Below, piece after piece: positions 1 to 13,786 of a DNA stretch of 64,000 nt (position 1 is the first letter of the stretch; every line of letters starts with the position of its first letter). The position numbers were made by a program, and so were the translations under genes. Origin of the DNA: Sipunculus nudus (Eukaryota; Annelida; Sipuncula; Golfingiida; Sipunculidae); assembly GCA_026874595.1 (NCBI GenBank), contig CM049316.1, positions 59,033,676-59,097,675 of the forward strand, in the 5' to 3' direction. Below the pieces are notes generated by a model. The model worked only from the letters and a program-made list of their open reading frames with translations. It was not told the DNA's origin and did not search any database.

Positions 1-1383
1 TCCCCTTTTACTTGCTGAGCTTTAGAGTGCATAGTAATCCCCTTTCACAGAGCCACAAGGTGCATAGAAATCTCCTTTTACAGTCAGGCCACAAGGTGCA
101 CAGTAATCACCTTTTACACTCACATTCACAGTGATCCCCTTTAACAGTCAGAACTACAGAGTGCAAAGTAAACCCTTTTTACAGTCAGAGCCACAAGGTG
201 CACAGTGATCCGCTTTTATGGTAAGAGGTACTAAGTGCATAGTAATCCCCTTTTACAGTCAGGCCACAAGGTGCACAGGGATCAACTTTACAATCAGAGC
301 CACAAAATGCATTGTAATCCCCCTCACAATCAGAGCCACAAAGTGAACAATGATCCCCTTTTACAGTCAGAGCGACAAAGTGCATAGTAATCCCCTTTAA
401 CAATCAGAACCACAAGGTGCACAGTGATCCCCTTTTACAGTCAGAGCCAAATAATGCATAGTAAACCCCTTTTACAGTAAGAGCCAAAAGGTGCATAGTA
501 ATCCCTTTTAACAATCAGAGCCACAAGGTGCACTGTGATCCCCTTTTACTGTCAGTGCTAGAAAGTGCACCTCTTTTACAGTCACAGTCACAAGGTTCAC
601 AGTGGTCCCCTTTTACAGTCAGGCCACAAGGTGCACAGTGATCCCCTTTTACAGTCAGGCCACAAGGTGCACAGTGATCCCCTTTTACAGTCAGGCCACA
701 AGGTGCACAGTGATCCCCTTTTACAGTCAGGCCACAAGGTGCATAGTAATCCCCTTTTAAAGTCAGGCCACAAGGTGCACAGTGATCCCCTTTTACAGTC
801 AGGCCACAAGGTGCACAGTGATCCCCTTTTACAGTCAGACCACAAGGTGCATAGTAATCCCCTTTTAAAGTCAGGCCACAAGGTTCACAGTGATCCCCTT
901 TTACAGTCAGGCCACAAGGTTCACAGTGGTCCCTTTTACAGTCAGGCCACAAGGTGCACAGTGGTCCCCTTTTACAGTCAGGCCACAAGGTGCATAGTAA
1001 TCCCCTTTTAAAGTCAGGCCACAAGGTGCACAGTGATCCCCTTTTACAGTCAGAGCCACAAAATGCATAGTAATCCCAATCACAATCAGAGCCACAATGT
1101 GAACAATGATCCCCTTTTACAGTCAGAGCCACAAAGTGCAAGTAATCCCCTTTAACAACAGAGCCACAAGGTGCACAGTGATCCCCTTTTTACAGTCAGA
1201 GCCACACAATGCATGGTAATACCCCTTCACAATCAGAGCCACAAAGTGCACAATGATCCCCTTTTACAGTCAGAGCCACAAAGTGCATAGTAATCCCCTT
1301 TAACAATCAGAGCCACAAGGTGCACAGTGATCCCCTTTTACTGTCAGTGCTACATAGTGCACTGTGGTCCCCTTTTACAGTCA
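1..1383. repeat. 36-bp minisatellite, left edge outside window
   Basis: Tandem array whose core unit reads CCACAAGGTGCACAGTGATC followed by CCCTTTTACAGTCAGG, 36 bp in all. Copies are most regular between about 600 and 1060. Those from 1 to 600 and 1060 to 1383 are more diverged, with small indels and variant words such as GCATAGTAATC and CACAATGTGAAC. Because 36 is a multiple of three, open frames of up to 208 codons appear on both strands, all made of a 12-residue repeat. They are artefacts of the repeat: several frames and both strands are open at once, and no splice or start context is visible. The array begins before base 1. Confidence 0.95.
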
Positions 1384-4300
1384 AGGATGTGCTCAGTGAC
1401 ATCTCTTTATGGTTATACATCTTCACAGCTATAAAGCCATAGTCTGGGATATAAGAAATAAGTTTCTTAGGGAATATTTGTAAAAAGAATATCAGTTCAT
1501 CAAATATTCCTGAACAGAACATTGAAGGGTATAGATCAAAAAGTAATACATTAAAATGGCATGAATTGTTAGAATACCAGTCACGCGAATTAAGCAGTAA
1601 TAATTAACAAGGCTATTTATTATTGATGCAAGTAAATGATATTTATGGAGCTGTAATTCTTCATATATAGGTCTGTTTAAAGCCATCACTGAAATTCTGT
1701 TCTTTTGTCTAAAACTTATGTCACAAGATATAAATTAGAACAAAACTGTATATCAACAATGTTTTATTAAATTCAAAATAACAGTACACGTGGTATGAGG
1801 AAATATGTCAAATACTTGCTGAATGACTGAATACAGTAATATTTTTAAAATTAAAAACATTTTTTTTATAAACAGAACAGAACAAATACTCAACAGAGAA
1901 ATTTTTCACCATATATTGATCTTTAACTGAATGCAGAGTATATATCTAAATAATCATTTGGTTATTACAGACAACTTAACGAGCTACACTGTTCCACTCA
2001 GTCAAAGAATTGTGAATTTAAATATGACAGCCCTGGTACAATTAGTCCTAGTGGACCACACAAACATTCCAGAGATGGGAGCCTCCACCTCCCAAGGTAG
2101 AAAACGTTGAGATTTAGTGTGTTTCTAGTATGACTGCAGACCCCTGGGACAGGCTCTGGTGGCCACAAACACCCTGCATGCCCGGCAGCACAGCATAGAT
2201 TTCACTGGCGCTGCCAAAGACCTGGGCAGGACAGATCAATTTATCTCCACCACCTTCTCTGCCTGTATTTTAACAAATTGGACTTCAACCCAGCACCCCA
2301 GGGTACAGACACAGCTCAAATTTTCTTGTAATATTTGTCAGATTTATGGTCACCACAGATAAACTATTTTTTCTTCAATGATCCCCCCTCTGACAGAGTC
2401 AGAATTATTTCTAACTGTATATGCATGGCTTAAATATGAAACTACTTTTTTTCTCCTACATTTGCCTTCCTGTTTTTCCATATAATTTCCATCTTGCTCT
2501 GTGACGTGGCTGCTCCATAGAGAAGCTGTGTTATTAAGACAGATAAAATTCACTGTTTAATTATTCACTCTTTATAATCTTGACAGCTGAACATGTTGGT
2601 CTACATTCAGAGTTTATGAAATATAGTTTCTAATCAAAATCAAACCACAGATTACTTGAACTTCCTGGCTGCTCTACATGTTTATTTAGACCCCAGGCTA
2701 TTAAACAATTAGACAATTCTAAACTTTAGTATAATAGTATCAATTAAAGGTCAATCTGATATTAAATTTGTACAATCAAAGCTTGTGCAATTTAAATTAA
2801 ACATTCCAGTTAAATTACAGAAGCTGTAATATGACTCCAGAATATAACATGATTTTTACTCATATTTTCTTTTATGATTCCTGTCAAACTTTAACATTAC
2901 ATACTTTTGATCTGTTATAATCTAACAAGAATTTCGGAAGGGAAATTTCTACAATGGAAATGGAATTTACAACAATTGAATACCTGCTTTGCACAGAATA
3001 GCTGAAGCTGAAGATTAATGCAATTACGATTCAAACACTTTCTATTGTCTGGATTTCATGATTTCTTTACATATGGATGAAGAAAAACTACAAATTATAG
3101 CCATCGGGATGAAAACAGACAGAAATTTAATTAAACCTTTTTATCTTTGTGGTTCTGTGTGGTTTGAGGAGAGAAAGCTCATCCCAACTGTTCATTATGT
3201 TTTACCATCACTCTCCATCAAGACATGCTCCCCCAATCCGTGATTATAAATTCGGATCACATCCACTGCTGAGCCGACCATGATGTGCTTCTGGGAGGGA
3301 CAATCATACGGTGTGTCTGGTAACGGGGATGCCCATTGGCTCCCTGATATGTCTTTGTTATGGATGTAGTTTTGTGATGAAGCTTTGTAAGACATGAGCT
3401 CACGCCTGTTTTATTTGCTACAGCATGCTTTCTTATGCACAGAAACTCTTCATACATAATCCCATACACACCCTCCAGCTACCCACTACTGCTCCCAGGC
3501 ATTTTTCGAGCTGCGATGGAAGCATCTGGTAAACCATCCCCTCACACCCAATCTTTACACCCTTATCTGCAAGCTATAGACAAAATTTCCAAGAAACTTT
3601 AGACCAAATGTTTTTATGATTTACATATATACTCTTCTTATATTTTATTAAGTTTCTCTTGTGGACCAAAATAAAAACCTAATATGCACAACATTTTATA
3701 TTTACATCCAATAACATTTGAAATTCACTCCAAGAATTTTAACACCCATTTTAATGAATTTTTTTTTTTTATTAAATTTGTACTAACTCTCTGAACCATT
3801 TATGAACCATGCTGACAGTATAGTTTTGTTAAACTGGAATATATCAAATAAACTATGTGCATATCAAATAACAAAATTATTATTTACTGATATGTAATTA
3901 GTCAATTATTATTACCATATGGCTCGATAGCTATATGTACAATACCTAGGTTTTTCAAGAAGCATTAAATTAAAACTTACTGACTGAGACAAAGAAATGT
4001 GTAATAATAATAAACAAGGGTGCATTCTGAAAGACCTTTTTCTTCATAAAAAGAGCACCATATATGTACAATTGTCTCCAACAAAGTTTAACCACAATTT
4101 TAAGATACCATGCATGAAATGTTGGGATTTTATCGTAATTAAATGTCTGTTACATTTTTTTTTACCAAACACAATTGAATCTAGAAACTTTGTTCTGAAT
4201 TGGTCATGATTCTTATAATTTTTGTGAAGAATTTATGAATTTCAATATGATTTGGTTTATTTTAAAAATTTGCAGTGGATGTCATTTTTTCAACTTAGCA

Positions 4301-4740
4301 TTAAACCGACTGTTAAGCATACTGTAAGACTGTTCAGTTTAGTTGAGCAGTTATCAGTTCATTTCAGTGCCAAGTCAGAAGTTGCATTGAAGTGTATATA
4401 GTCATGGTTCAACTTTTGCCTCGTTCATTAGGTTTAAGTTAAGTGCACACTTATTTTTTAATAACATTCAGTAGATTAACTTGAGTGTGCGGTCTTCAGT
4501 TCAACTCAGATGAAGCAAACAATAATAAGCCATAAGTAATAGTCATAAGCTACCTAATGTATAGCCATATTTGTTGACACTTAAATGTACAATTATTTAT
4601 TCAATTTAATTTTATATTAATCAATTCAATGTATACAATTGCCAGTTCAGCTTAATATGGCATAATGATGAAAGTCTAAAAAAGTCACAGATGTTCCTGT
4701 TAAGTTGTAAATTAAGGATTTCCCCAGCCTTGTTTAAAGG
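1384..4740. other. Gene-free AT-rich stretch with two complex islands
   Basis: No coding exon is supported here. Most of the stretch is AT-rich and low in information. Two parts are more complex and GC-richer: about 2030-2345 and about 3180-3580. They have no strong open frame and no paired splice signals, so they are candidates for conserved non-coding or old repeat DNA. The frames of 60-70 codons in this stretch are at chance level. Confidence 0.6.
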
Positions 4741-5010
4741 GATGGTTTAAAATATGAGCCCTTAAATATTCAAATTTGATTTTAAAAAATGTCAAAATTT
4801 TAATTTAGGAATCCGAGACATCCATGGTATGAAATGTAAAGTGAACTAACCATAAAAGTGAAACTGGGAGCAATAACCAAAATACTTGCATACAGGAAGA
4901 TTTAAAAGATACGCCCTTAATTATTCAAATTTGATAAAAAAAAGTAGAAATTTTAATACAGGAATCCATCATGGTATGATAAGTGAACTTAGAATAAAAG
5001 CAATCAGGGA
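4741..5010. repeat. Diverged direct duplication, about 155-bp offset
   Basis: Copy A (about 4741-4884) and copy B (about 4896-5009) share in order GCCCTTAAATATTCAAATTTGA, or close variants, then an AT-rich run, AGGAATCC, CATGGTATGA, AAGTGAACT and a purine-rich end. They differ by substitutions and small indels, so the duplication is old. No coding content is seen. Confidence 0.75.
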
Positions 5011-5690
5011 TCCAGGATTGGGTTGATAGAGAATAATATTTTATATGTTATACATTTTTATAAAGACTGCTTTGTTTAATGTCCTCATTAAAAAGGGAGT
5101 GAAATTATAATATAATTTTAAAAGTTTTAATTCAGTATAATTTTGTATGAATTACAGAACTTCATACTATGTTCATCACTGTTTGAAATAATCAACAAAA
5201 ACAAATTAATAATAATTCAGCCATTTTTAAATACCATGACTATACAAATTATCAATTACTCGCTAATTTAAAATATTGATTTAATAGTAATTATTTTTAT
5301 ATTTATTTTAATTTATTTCATTAATAATGTTATTATTCTTAATCATTTTATTGATTATAATTATTATCATTTTTATATTCTGGTTTTATATTCACATAAA
5401 TAACATAATAAATTTATAAATTGATCAATCTTTCCATACAATAAATAGTCAAATTTAAAAGACAACTCTCTGTTGCTTAATTGTATACAATATAATTTCT
5501 TTAGAATATATAACACAAACAAATACACATACACATGAATGGCCTGGAAGAGAGACTTTTCTACATCCACAGCATAAAAAAAGGAGATAAAAAAGGCTTA
5601 TTGTTAATATAATAAATGGTTTAATAATGCTATTAATTAATCAATTCACTATGCAAGCTGTCTATTAAAGCCTGATGAAATAATAATATG
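5011..5690. other. AT-rich non-coding stretch
   Basis: Very AT-rich sequence with many TTAT and ATAA runs. No exon, RNA gene or mobile-element end was recognised. Confidence 0.6.
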
Positions 5691-6165
5691 TATTCACACC
5701 TGGCGGTATTACCCAGGTAATACAATGCAGATGTCAGCTTTGAAGCACATGGCTAACTGTGACAACATGTCATGCATGTAAAAGGGGGGCAGAAAAAAAG
5801 AGGGTGAACAAATAACCGAGTATTGTGTCAATCACCAACAAGCCATGCTGACATACCCCAACACAATGGTTATAGCATCAAACCGCTGGAGTGTACAAGG
5901 GGCTGTGACTCAAATAGATGTTAGTCTCCGCGTCTTCTATTACCTGTGTATACTGTCACAGGTGTGGCAGACGACCCTAACCCTCTTCTCTCTCGCCCCG
6001 CTGCATGTACACACTTCACTTTTCCGCCCCACAGGTCAAACCCGTTAACAAGATCAGGAAAATACATGCTAGGAACGTTTGGCCAGAGATTAAAGTCTGG
6101 GGAACGTTTATTTATGTTACGCCCCACTACGGGACTTGAAACAGGTGTCCCTGCTTGAACATTGA
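5691..6165. other. Complex GC-richer island with a short palindrome
   Basis: This part stands out from the AT-rich background by higher GC and complex sequence. It holds a near-perfect palindrome at 5706-5723, GTATTACC-CA-GGTAATAC. Two overlapping frames of about 68-70 codons occur on opposite strands (5921-6127 minus, 5946-6158 plus). Neither has convincing splice signals or a recognisable family. It may be regulatory or conserved non-coding DNA, which is only an inference. Confidence 0.4.
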
Positions 6166-6172
6166 TGCAAAA

Positions 6173-6305
6173 TATGATGCTCTAGGGATCAGTCATTTAG
6201 AGCATTTTCATCTACTTATATATGATGCTCTAGGGATCCATCATTTAAAGAGTTTTCATCTACAAATATACGATGCTCTGGGGATCAGTCTTTTTATCTA
6301 CATAA
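6173..6305. repeat. Short tandem repeat, 48-50 bp unit, about 2.7 copies
   Basis: Three successive copies start with the word GATGCTCTAGGGATC (GATGCTCTGGGGATC in the third), followed by AGTCATTTAGAGCATTTTC-like text and CATCTACNNATATA. The third copy is partial. Confidence 0.85.
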
Positions 6306-9300
6306 ACTTAAGACTGAATTAATGATCAGTAACATATTTTGTTGATCTGTGTATTTTCTTGAAAAGTCATCTTTAATTCTCAATAATAAAGTTTCAAATT
6401 TAATAAAAATACTCATTCTGAAATAAATGTTTACAATTATGTTGGAAATCCTGCTCTCTGCTTGTGGAGACAATTTTTGTCACATTCCTAAAAATGAGTT
6501 CTCATTCTTATATGTCACTTAACTTTTACCAAGGGATTGTGCTTTATGAGAATTAATACAATGTATAATGAAAAGCTGATTTAAGAATCTGTATTTCATG
6601 ATAGAATCACAGCCCTTGTCAAAATATAGGCCAACTGGATTAAATAGGAAAACAATTTATAAATTTAGAAAACATGGTTGTTTTGCACATAGGTTTTCAT
6701 ATTCCAAGTACCATTTCCATGCACTTGTCACAGTCAAGGCAAACATGAAATTTCGGGAACAAGTTTTTTTTAGAGAAAATTCATTAGCAGCATGGTGGTA
6801 TAATTAAACACAGAGCATACATATATTTTCCAAAGAAAATTCATTGGAAAATTGTGCTTTGTATATATTGCCTGAATACACACAGAGAATACCCTATAAT
6901 GCCACAAACTTCGCACTGAAATATAAATCACAGCTGCAAGAATATCAGCCAAAATGAAGAGAGAATATCTGATCAGGTGTGGGTGTGGTTTTTAGTGAAA
7001 ATAAAAAATTGGGACAGTCATTTTAAAAGAAGAATATACAAAAGAAAACTTAGATCAGAGACATGTGCCCTCTGTACTCTCAAAGTAAAGTATATCCCCT
7101 ATTTCTTGTGAAATACAGAAAACTATGATTGCTTGATGGAGAATTCCAACAAATTAGGCTGACAAGACACACCTTCAACCATGTTGAAACAGTGCAAAAG
7201 AAAACTGGTATTATTTTATATTCTGCAAGGTTTGAAAAGCTTAAAGCACCAAATCTCTGGCCAAATATATATAGCCATTCTTAAAAACAGAGGAAGTCAT
7301 GAAGCTATATATAAACTCTGCAAAGCTCTCATCCTTGATTAAAAATAAAGCCCTCTCTGTCTGAGCAATGCAGAATTACAGCTGCCATGAATAATGTCAG
7401 TTATAATTTTCATATAATTAAATTATATTTAATTAAAATTTTAATTTGTGTTTGGATAAAAAGGTTTTTATTCATTGGCTTCTGATGAACAATGTCAGGT
7501 TCAACCAAGTATGGTCCTCCGTTGGTTTAATTTTAATCAAATATTAGATGAGCTGCAACATGTCAATCACCATGCAATAGGAGAGATATTACTCAGCAGT
7601 TAATCCATTGTCAGGGGATCTGGTGTAATCATCTACTGAATATATGAATATTCATACACCCAATGAATATTCACATAATGAGTATTAATTTCAGGAATGC
7701 TGGTCAAAACAATGGACGCCCTGAGTATTGACTGAAAAAAATAGTTATTTTTTATTTTAATCCTGGTGCACAAGACATCTAGGGGATTAAGACGGTCAGG
7801 ATATAAGTTACAGGATCTATACAACTATAGATGAAACAGGTGAGGGAAACAGGGTTGGGTTAAACAGGGTGGGGTTGATTAGTGTAAGGTAGTAAAAGGG
7901 GTTTTACATGAATCAATTGATGTTTGTACTTTCTAGAAAATATAATTTTCTAGGAAAATCCATAAAAAATCAGAGCACAATTATGGATTTCTAGTAATAC
8001 CATGATACAGATGCTTAATAAATTTTAGGAATTTACAAAAAGTTTTAATATATCTAATGCCCATCTAAAGGGAGAATAAATAATAATTTTGCTTTTGTGA
8101 ATTTGAAATTAGTGCATTCTCAGCTCTCCAGTAGGGCCCAAGAGTAGGCTTTTCCTATTGCTCTGCTATACTAGCTGGCTGAATTATACAATCTTAATAT
8201 GTGAGAAGGCCACTTGGGCAATGCACAAAATTCAGTCCTTAAAAATCATATATAAGGATTTTGTGAGAGTTTCTGGGAATATTTTGTAAATCCTGAGGTA
8301 ATTTACAATAAAATCAAATTTCTAGGAATTCTATGGACATGGAAATCATGCAGAGGTACAGGTTACTCCAAAGACAAGCTGCTGTTGATTATATTCTGGA
8401 AGTACTGATTTGTCTGCAATCAATGCATGTTAATTTATGCATAAAAACACATATGACACAGGTGTCAAATTTAAATCTACCACACAAGGAATATTCTAGG
8501 ATTCCAGGGGTATTGAGGTCATTTAGTACAGAGCATACCAAAATTAATGTTCTTACGATACAAGAACAATATTATCATTAAACAGCTGTAGCTGAGTATG
8601 TACAGTCTTTATTAAATCACAATATCTCAATAAAACCAGCATCTCTTTGTAAAAGCCTTAAATCCTGAAAATTTTAAGCATTCATAAATTGTATTTTAAA
8701 TTGTAACATTTACACTATAACCAGAGTCTGCGAAAAAGCCAAACACAAGTAGCTGTGATTTTTGAATACCTGCATTTTTTATGTTAATTATTCTGTTTTG
8801 AGTCACAGTGCACCAGCTCTGCACTGAAGCAGTCCAGCTGGACTTGTTGGCATGAACTGAGTTACCCTTAAACTGCCCATGTGCAAGACAATAAAACAAA
8901 CTACCCTTGTGCATGACAATAAAACAAACACCTTTCATGCATATTGCTATTCCTATCTTGTCCCTATGAATACTTAATGAGCTCATGAATATTAATGATC
9001 ATTTTCAAACTCTCCTGATAACATCATGCAGCTTATTGCATGATCTGTCACAGTTAGCTACAGAAGTATTTTAAAATTCTTTTATAATCCCTCTGCTGTT
9101 AACATTTAGAGGTCCTGTCCTGATGCCTGGTCGTTCCATCCAGCCACGCCAAAGGTTCTACTCCAGCAGTCATAAAAAAGTCACCAGGACCCACCAATGA
9201 ATGTTTAATGCACGACCCTTACCCATTTGTCCATTTATTGATATACATATAAAGTCCTCTGCCTTATCCATTTGGCTGTTTACTCTAATACAACATGGCA

Positions 9301-9525
9301 CCCTAATGACTGAGTTATTGATTCTTTGTATTACGAAGATATTTTCAAAATGATCATCTTATATTTTCTAAATAAATATTACTCCAATAAACATGATATG
9401 ATGAATAATCTTATTATCATATTCCTGTATTTATTATAGATTCCAAATAAACCTGATAATATTATTTCTTGTTCACCATAGTCAATGTCTTTTTTCCTGA
9501 TTAACATTTTTTTCACTAGGGATTT

Positions 9526-9530
<5 letters not shown>
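6306..9530. other. Gene-free stretch with small palindromes
   Basis: No exon is supported. Short perfect inverted repeats occur at 7644-7655 (ATGAATATTCAT) and 7933-7953 (CTAGAAAAT, 3-base loop, ATTTTCTAG). A homeodomain-site-like AT cluster with overlapping palindromes (TGAGCTCA, AATGATCATT) lies at about 8974-9005. A more complex patch lies at about 9105-9240. The 96-codon frame at 8696-8986 on the minus strand has no family resemblance and no splice support. Confidence 0.5.

Positions 9531-9586
<56 letters not shown>
9531..9586. repeat. (AT)n microsatellite
   Basis: Uninterrupted alternating AT/TA run of about 56 bp. It creates a false poly-Ile-Tyr frame on the minus strand. Confidence 0.98.
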
Positions 9587-9588
<2 letters not shown>

Positions 9589-12584
9589 AACAGGTTATAC
9601 ACTGAGTATCTTCTAATGCTCTGGGGAAAATAATTAAGGTTATTGTTTTAATAGTTTGTTTAGTATGACAATAAAAAAATCCTATAAAATAATCTTTATA
9701 GACATATTTTATTAACATACTATAATATATACATCCTGCATTTATTTTCAAGCATATTTATTTTTAATAGCAACTTTGAATATTAAAGACTGACATAAGA
9801 ACAAATAACAAGAATTTATTGCTTTAACCCCTAACATGAGACAACTATATATATATATACTTTTGCTGACAAGACCTTATTTTAATACATAAATAAATGC
9901 TAAAATGTTTATGAGGAAAACATGTCAATTAAAAATATATTCTTAATTAAATTATTCTATACTGGTAGAACTGATCAAGTTAAATCCTCAAAAATTCAAC
10001 TGATATAAAATCTATTCATCTATATAAAATTATGGGTATTCCTCTAAACTAAAGAGGTAATATATGTTAAATTATCAAACAGCTCTTTCATTATAATGAG
10101 GATGCAAACACCACTGCAAGAAGGACAGACCTGCACCTCAGAAGAGTTGTATTATTTTTTCATGTGTATATTTACAGAATACAGAGTACAGTTTAAAGAT
10201 AGAAAAGACCTGTTTAAATTCAATCTGTTTTATTTCCATATGTTAATATAAACTTCTCATAAATGATTTTGAAAATGACATAAATTAACACACTTGTACC
10301 TTTTCACGAATGTAAATTTGCCACGAATAACTACGTATTGCAAATTGTATAATTTCAGATTTTTCCATTTAGATTTGTCTCAATTTTTTTCTCAAATTTA
10401 AATATGTAAAATTTTATTTTCTAAAACAAAATTATTTTTTTTTTAAACATGATGCTTAATATACAAAATAAATATATATGGTGAAGGCAAACAAAAATAA
10501 TTTAGATTGATCAAAAAAGACCAATAAAGAGTTTTCTACTAAAACTGTTTAGTATAAATAGATTTTGACATTTTAAAATAAATCACATTTAGACTGAGAG
10601 GAATATTTGACTAAGATACATTTATATATCTTGTTTTTATATGCTTTGTACATGCTTTCAATATAAGTTCACAATAATTCTAGGACAAGCAACACAACAA
10701 TTATTATTGAAAATAATTTGAAATATGGTATATACAATATAAAAACTAAATGTGTACCAGAAAAATATCCATTTTAAATTATGGCAGTTGCTGAGAAAAA
10801 GCATTATATTCCATTACACATAAAATGTAGGAGTCCAATCTAAAAGGTCTTTGTAAGAGCATAAATGGTCATTTATAAACTTTTTGCTAAAAAAATGTTA
10901 AAATTTATCAGATGCAACTCCCCAGATGAAAGGATTTCCATGCATTTTTCATAAAGTCCACAAAAGTTGAATTTAACTAAAACCCTAAACAGTGTGAAAT
11001 GGATGTTTGTTTTGTATACCAAACCAAGATGAAAGGGAGAGTAACAATAAAACCATTCAATAGGTTTCCATTAAAATGCAGCTAAAAACATGTGTTGTCT
11101 TGTAAGCAATAGTGCTGCAGCTGACAGCATCTCCTTAATACTATCACACTGAAACACTCCCTGTCAGTAAGCTCAGTGATGTGTTGCTTTTAAATAATAT
11201 AAAAGAGAATTGATTTACCCCCTCGTTCCTGATTGAAACAATGGACAGATTCATTTCAGCCAACAAACACACCTATTGTCTGTATTAATAATGCAGAAAA
11301 ATGTGTGCAAAGTAGTACTGGTTGGCTGTCAACAAGGGCATTTGATTGACAGCTGAAAGACATCGAGGCGTGAGAAAGGAGAACAAGTGCCAACCATGAC
11401 GAGAGCTTGATGATCTCACAGTTGTTTGTATTTTCACACAACCGTTGACGACCGCAGAAACTTGGTGGTACAACTAATCTGAAACTGCCATTAATATATT
11501 TTCAAACACTGCAAACTGACTGTAACTTGTCAGTTAGTGATTTCAAATTAACTGATTTGTCATTAATGCTTTGTCTACGCCAGAAGCTTAACTTTTCCAT
11601 ACAGTTTGCTACTTGTATAATGTATCCAGTGTTACAGCCCTTCACACTAATTATCACCAGAGGCATTTTATAAACCTTTCTATTATAACGAATACAAAAA
11701 TTAATTAAGTGCAAAGAATAGATTTATAAAATTTTCATAGAAATTTGCCTTTGACAATTTAAGTTAAACAAATTTTCCATAATATAATTTTTTTATTTAT
11801 TCATGTAGATTTTCTTTTCGGAAAACTGTGCCCCTTGAAAATTTATATGTTTTTCACCTTATTATTTAATTTTTTAAATTAGATAATTTTCATATAATAC
11901 TATACTACATTATATTTTATTATATTAATTTATATTATATTAAATTATTATAGAGCATCACATAGGACAACAAACAAATATATTTTCAAATATAAGTCCA
12001 GCTGTCTATGGAAGGTTGTATTTCCTCCTGATAATACAAAGCACAAAAGCCATACAAGTGAGGGTATTCTAAATGTCTGGCTCATTGCTGCATACCTATT
12101 TATTGTGTATACTTTTAAAGCACTCAGAGAGATTACAATTTTCCTCCCAGGCCAGGCAATGAGATTATTTCGTATTGTCTGACACCTAGATTCCCAGTGG
12201 TTAACACCCAGATTTGCATATTTAAATATGGCTTTCTGTGCAATATCAGTTGGCAACAAAATGATGTTATATTTAATTTCATCATAAAAGAAATACACAT
12301 ATTTAAGGTTTTGTGTAACAGTAAACCTGAGTTAACTGTATACATTAATTATTTTACAAATTAAGCCATTATGGTATACAATATATCATTTTAAAATAAT
12401 CACAGCTTCCCTGAATTAAACAATGTAAACTGATAACTGATTGAAAGGATGATTAACAAATGCTTTTTATGTCAAATATTTCAAATAAGATCATGTTATT
12501 AGGGAGAGGCCTATCTTAAAGAATTTAAATTACAACTTAAGTGTAAATTTTACAACTGTTTCAAATTAATAAATTTTGATATTT

Positions 12585-12588
<4 letters not shown>
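9587..12588. other. AT-rich stretch with one octamer/palindrome patch
   Basis: No gene is supported. A moderately complex patch at about 11080-11480 and another at about 11990-12300 interrupt the AT-rich background. The latter includes ATTTGCAT at 12212-12219 overlapping the perfect palindrome CATATTTAAATATG at 12217-12230. A 116-codon minus-strand frame (11948-12298) covers this patch, but it shows no recognisable domain, splice sites or bias and is probably chance. Confidence 0.5.

Positions 12589-12652
<64 letters not shown>
12589..12652. repeat. (AT)n microsatellite
   Basis: About 64 bp of pure AT alternation. It is flanked on both sides by ATTTCATTT. Confidence 0.98.
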
Positions 12653-12654
<2 letters not shown>

Positions 12655-13786
12655 CATTTCCTGTGTCAATTTATATTTACTAAATGTTGAAGAAACAATA
12701 TAGCAAACTATCTGTTTGGTTCATTATTTAAAGAAAATCAAAAACACAACAATCCTTATTTAACAGTATGGATTTTCCCTAGAATTTAATGGGAACATCA
12801 CTATACTTTTAACAAATTAGTCATTTAAAACTGAATTGCAGAAAAAAAGAGTACTTGAACAACTGTCCAAAATGTTAATGGTGAAAAGGTGTGATGGCTG
12901 GCAATGATGTTAATTATCATTTGGTACTAAAATGATTAATAAGTTAAAGCTTTAAACAGTATAAAATTAAAATATATAGACTCCTGGAACATCTTAAATA
13001 TCAAATAAAATATACTGAATTCCTATTAAATAACTGTAATATAAAACCACTGGTAAAGTCATGCGTGCCCTTTTACATTTCTATCTCCACCACAAAGAAG
13101 AATGAGCAAATAAGTTAAAATCAATATAAAAAGCTAATGAAATGGGTGAAACAAATGCTGATGAAATTTGCTAGTTATATCTGGACAACTACTGTGATCA
13201 CAGGATAAATGCTTAATGTAATATAATATACTCTGAACCCCAAAGATAAAATAAAACGAATTATCTGTCATCACACCTCTTTCCTTATTTATCTTCATTC
13301 ACATAATCAGTCAAACGAGCAGAGTATTTTAATTAAAGAAATTAAATATTTAATCAAAGAAAATAAATATTTGAAATAAAAACTATTCTTCCATTATTCC
13401 TCAATGTTTATATCCCTAAATTTATGTGAAATTATCTTTTACAAATGTTACTTAATTAGTATTTCTAAATATGTCAATTCTTCATAGACCTCTGTGTAAA
13501 TATATATGTATAAACTACATGAAAATGCTTGAATAAGAAAATAACCAGTCACAGTTAATAAAATGCAGTTAAATTACAAAAACCAAAGAATGGCGATCCT
13601 CATGACGATGAGCCAAAACAGGTGTCACATGAGGTGTGACTATGCTGAGAGAAAACAGATTGTGGTCCAAAGTAACCCAGATAACATTCACCAGCTGTTC
13701 CCCAAGATATATACCAAGTAAAGAACTACCCTGCAGAGTGGCTAAAAGAGAACACAGACCAACCCAGGAGAGCTATGTAAAATCAA

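Noticed and set aside
515..1141. 208-codon cysteine-rich frame on the minus strand
   Set aside because: It is the translation of the 36-bp minisatellite. Frames on both strands are open, there is no signal peptide or splice context, and the repeat continues outside the frame.
11948..12298. 116-codon minus frame
   Set aside because: No domain, AT-rich flanks, no splice support; consistent with the longest chance frames expected here.
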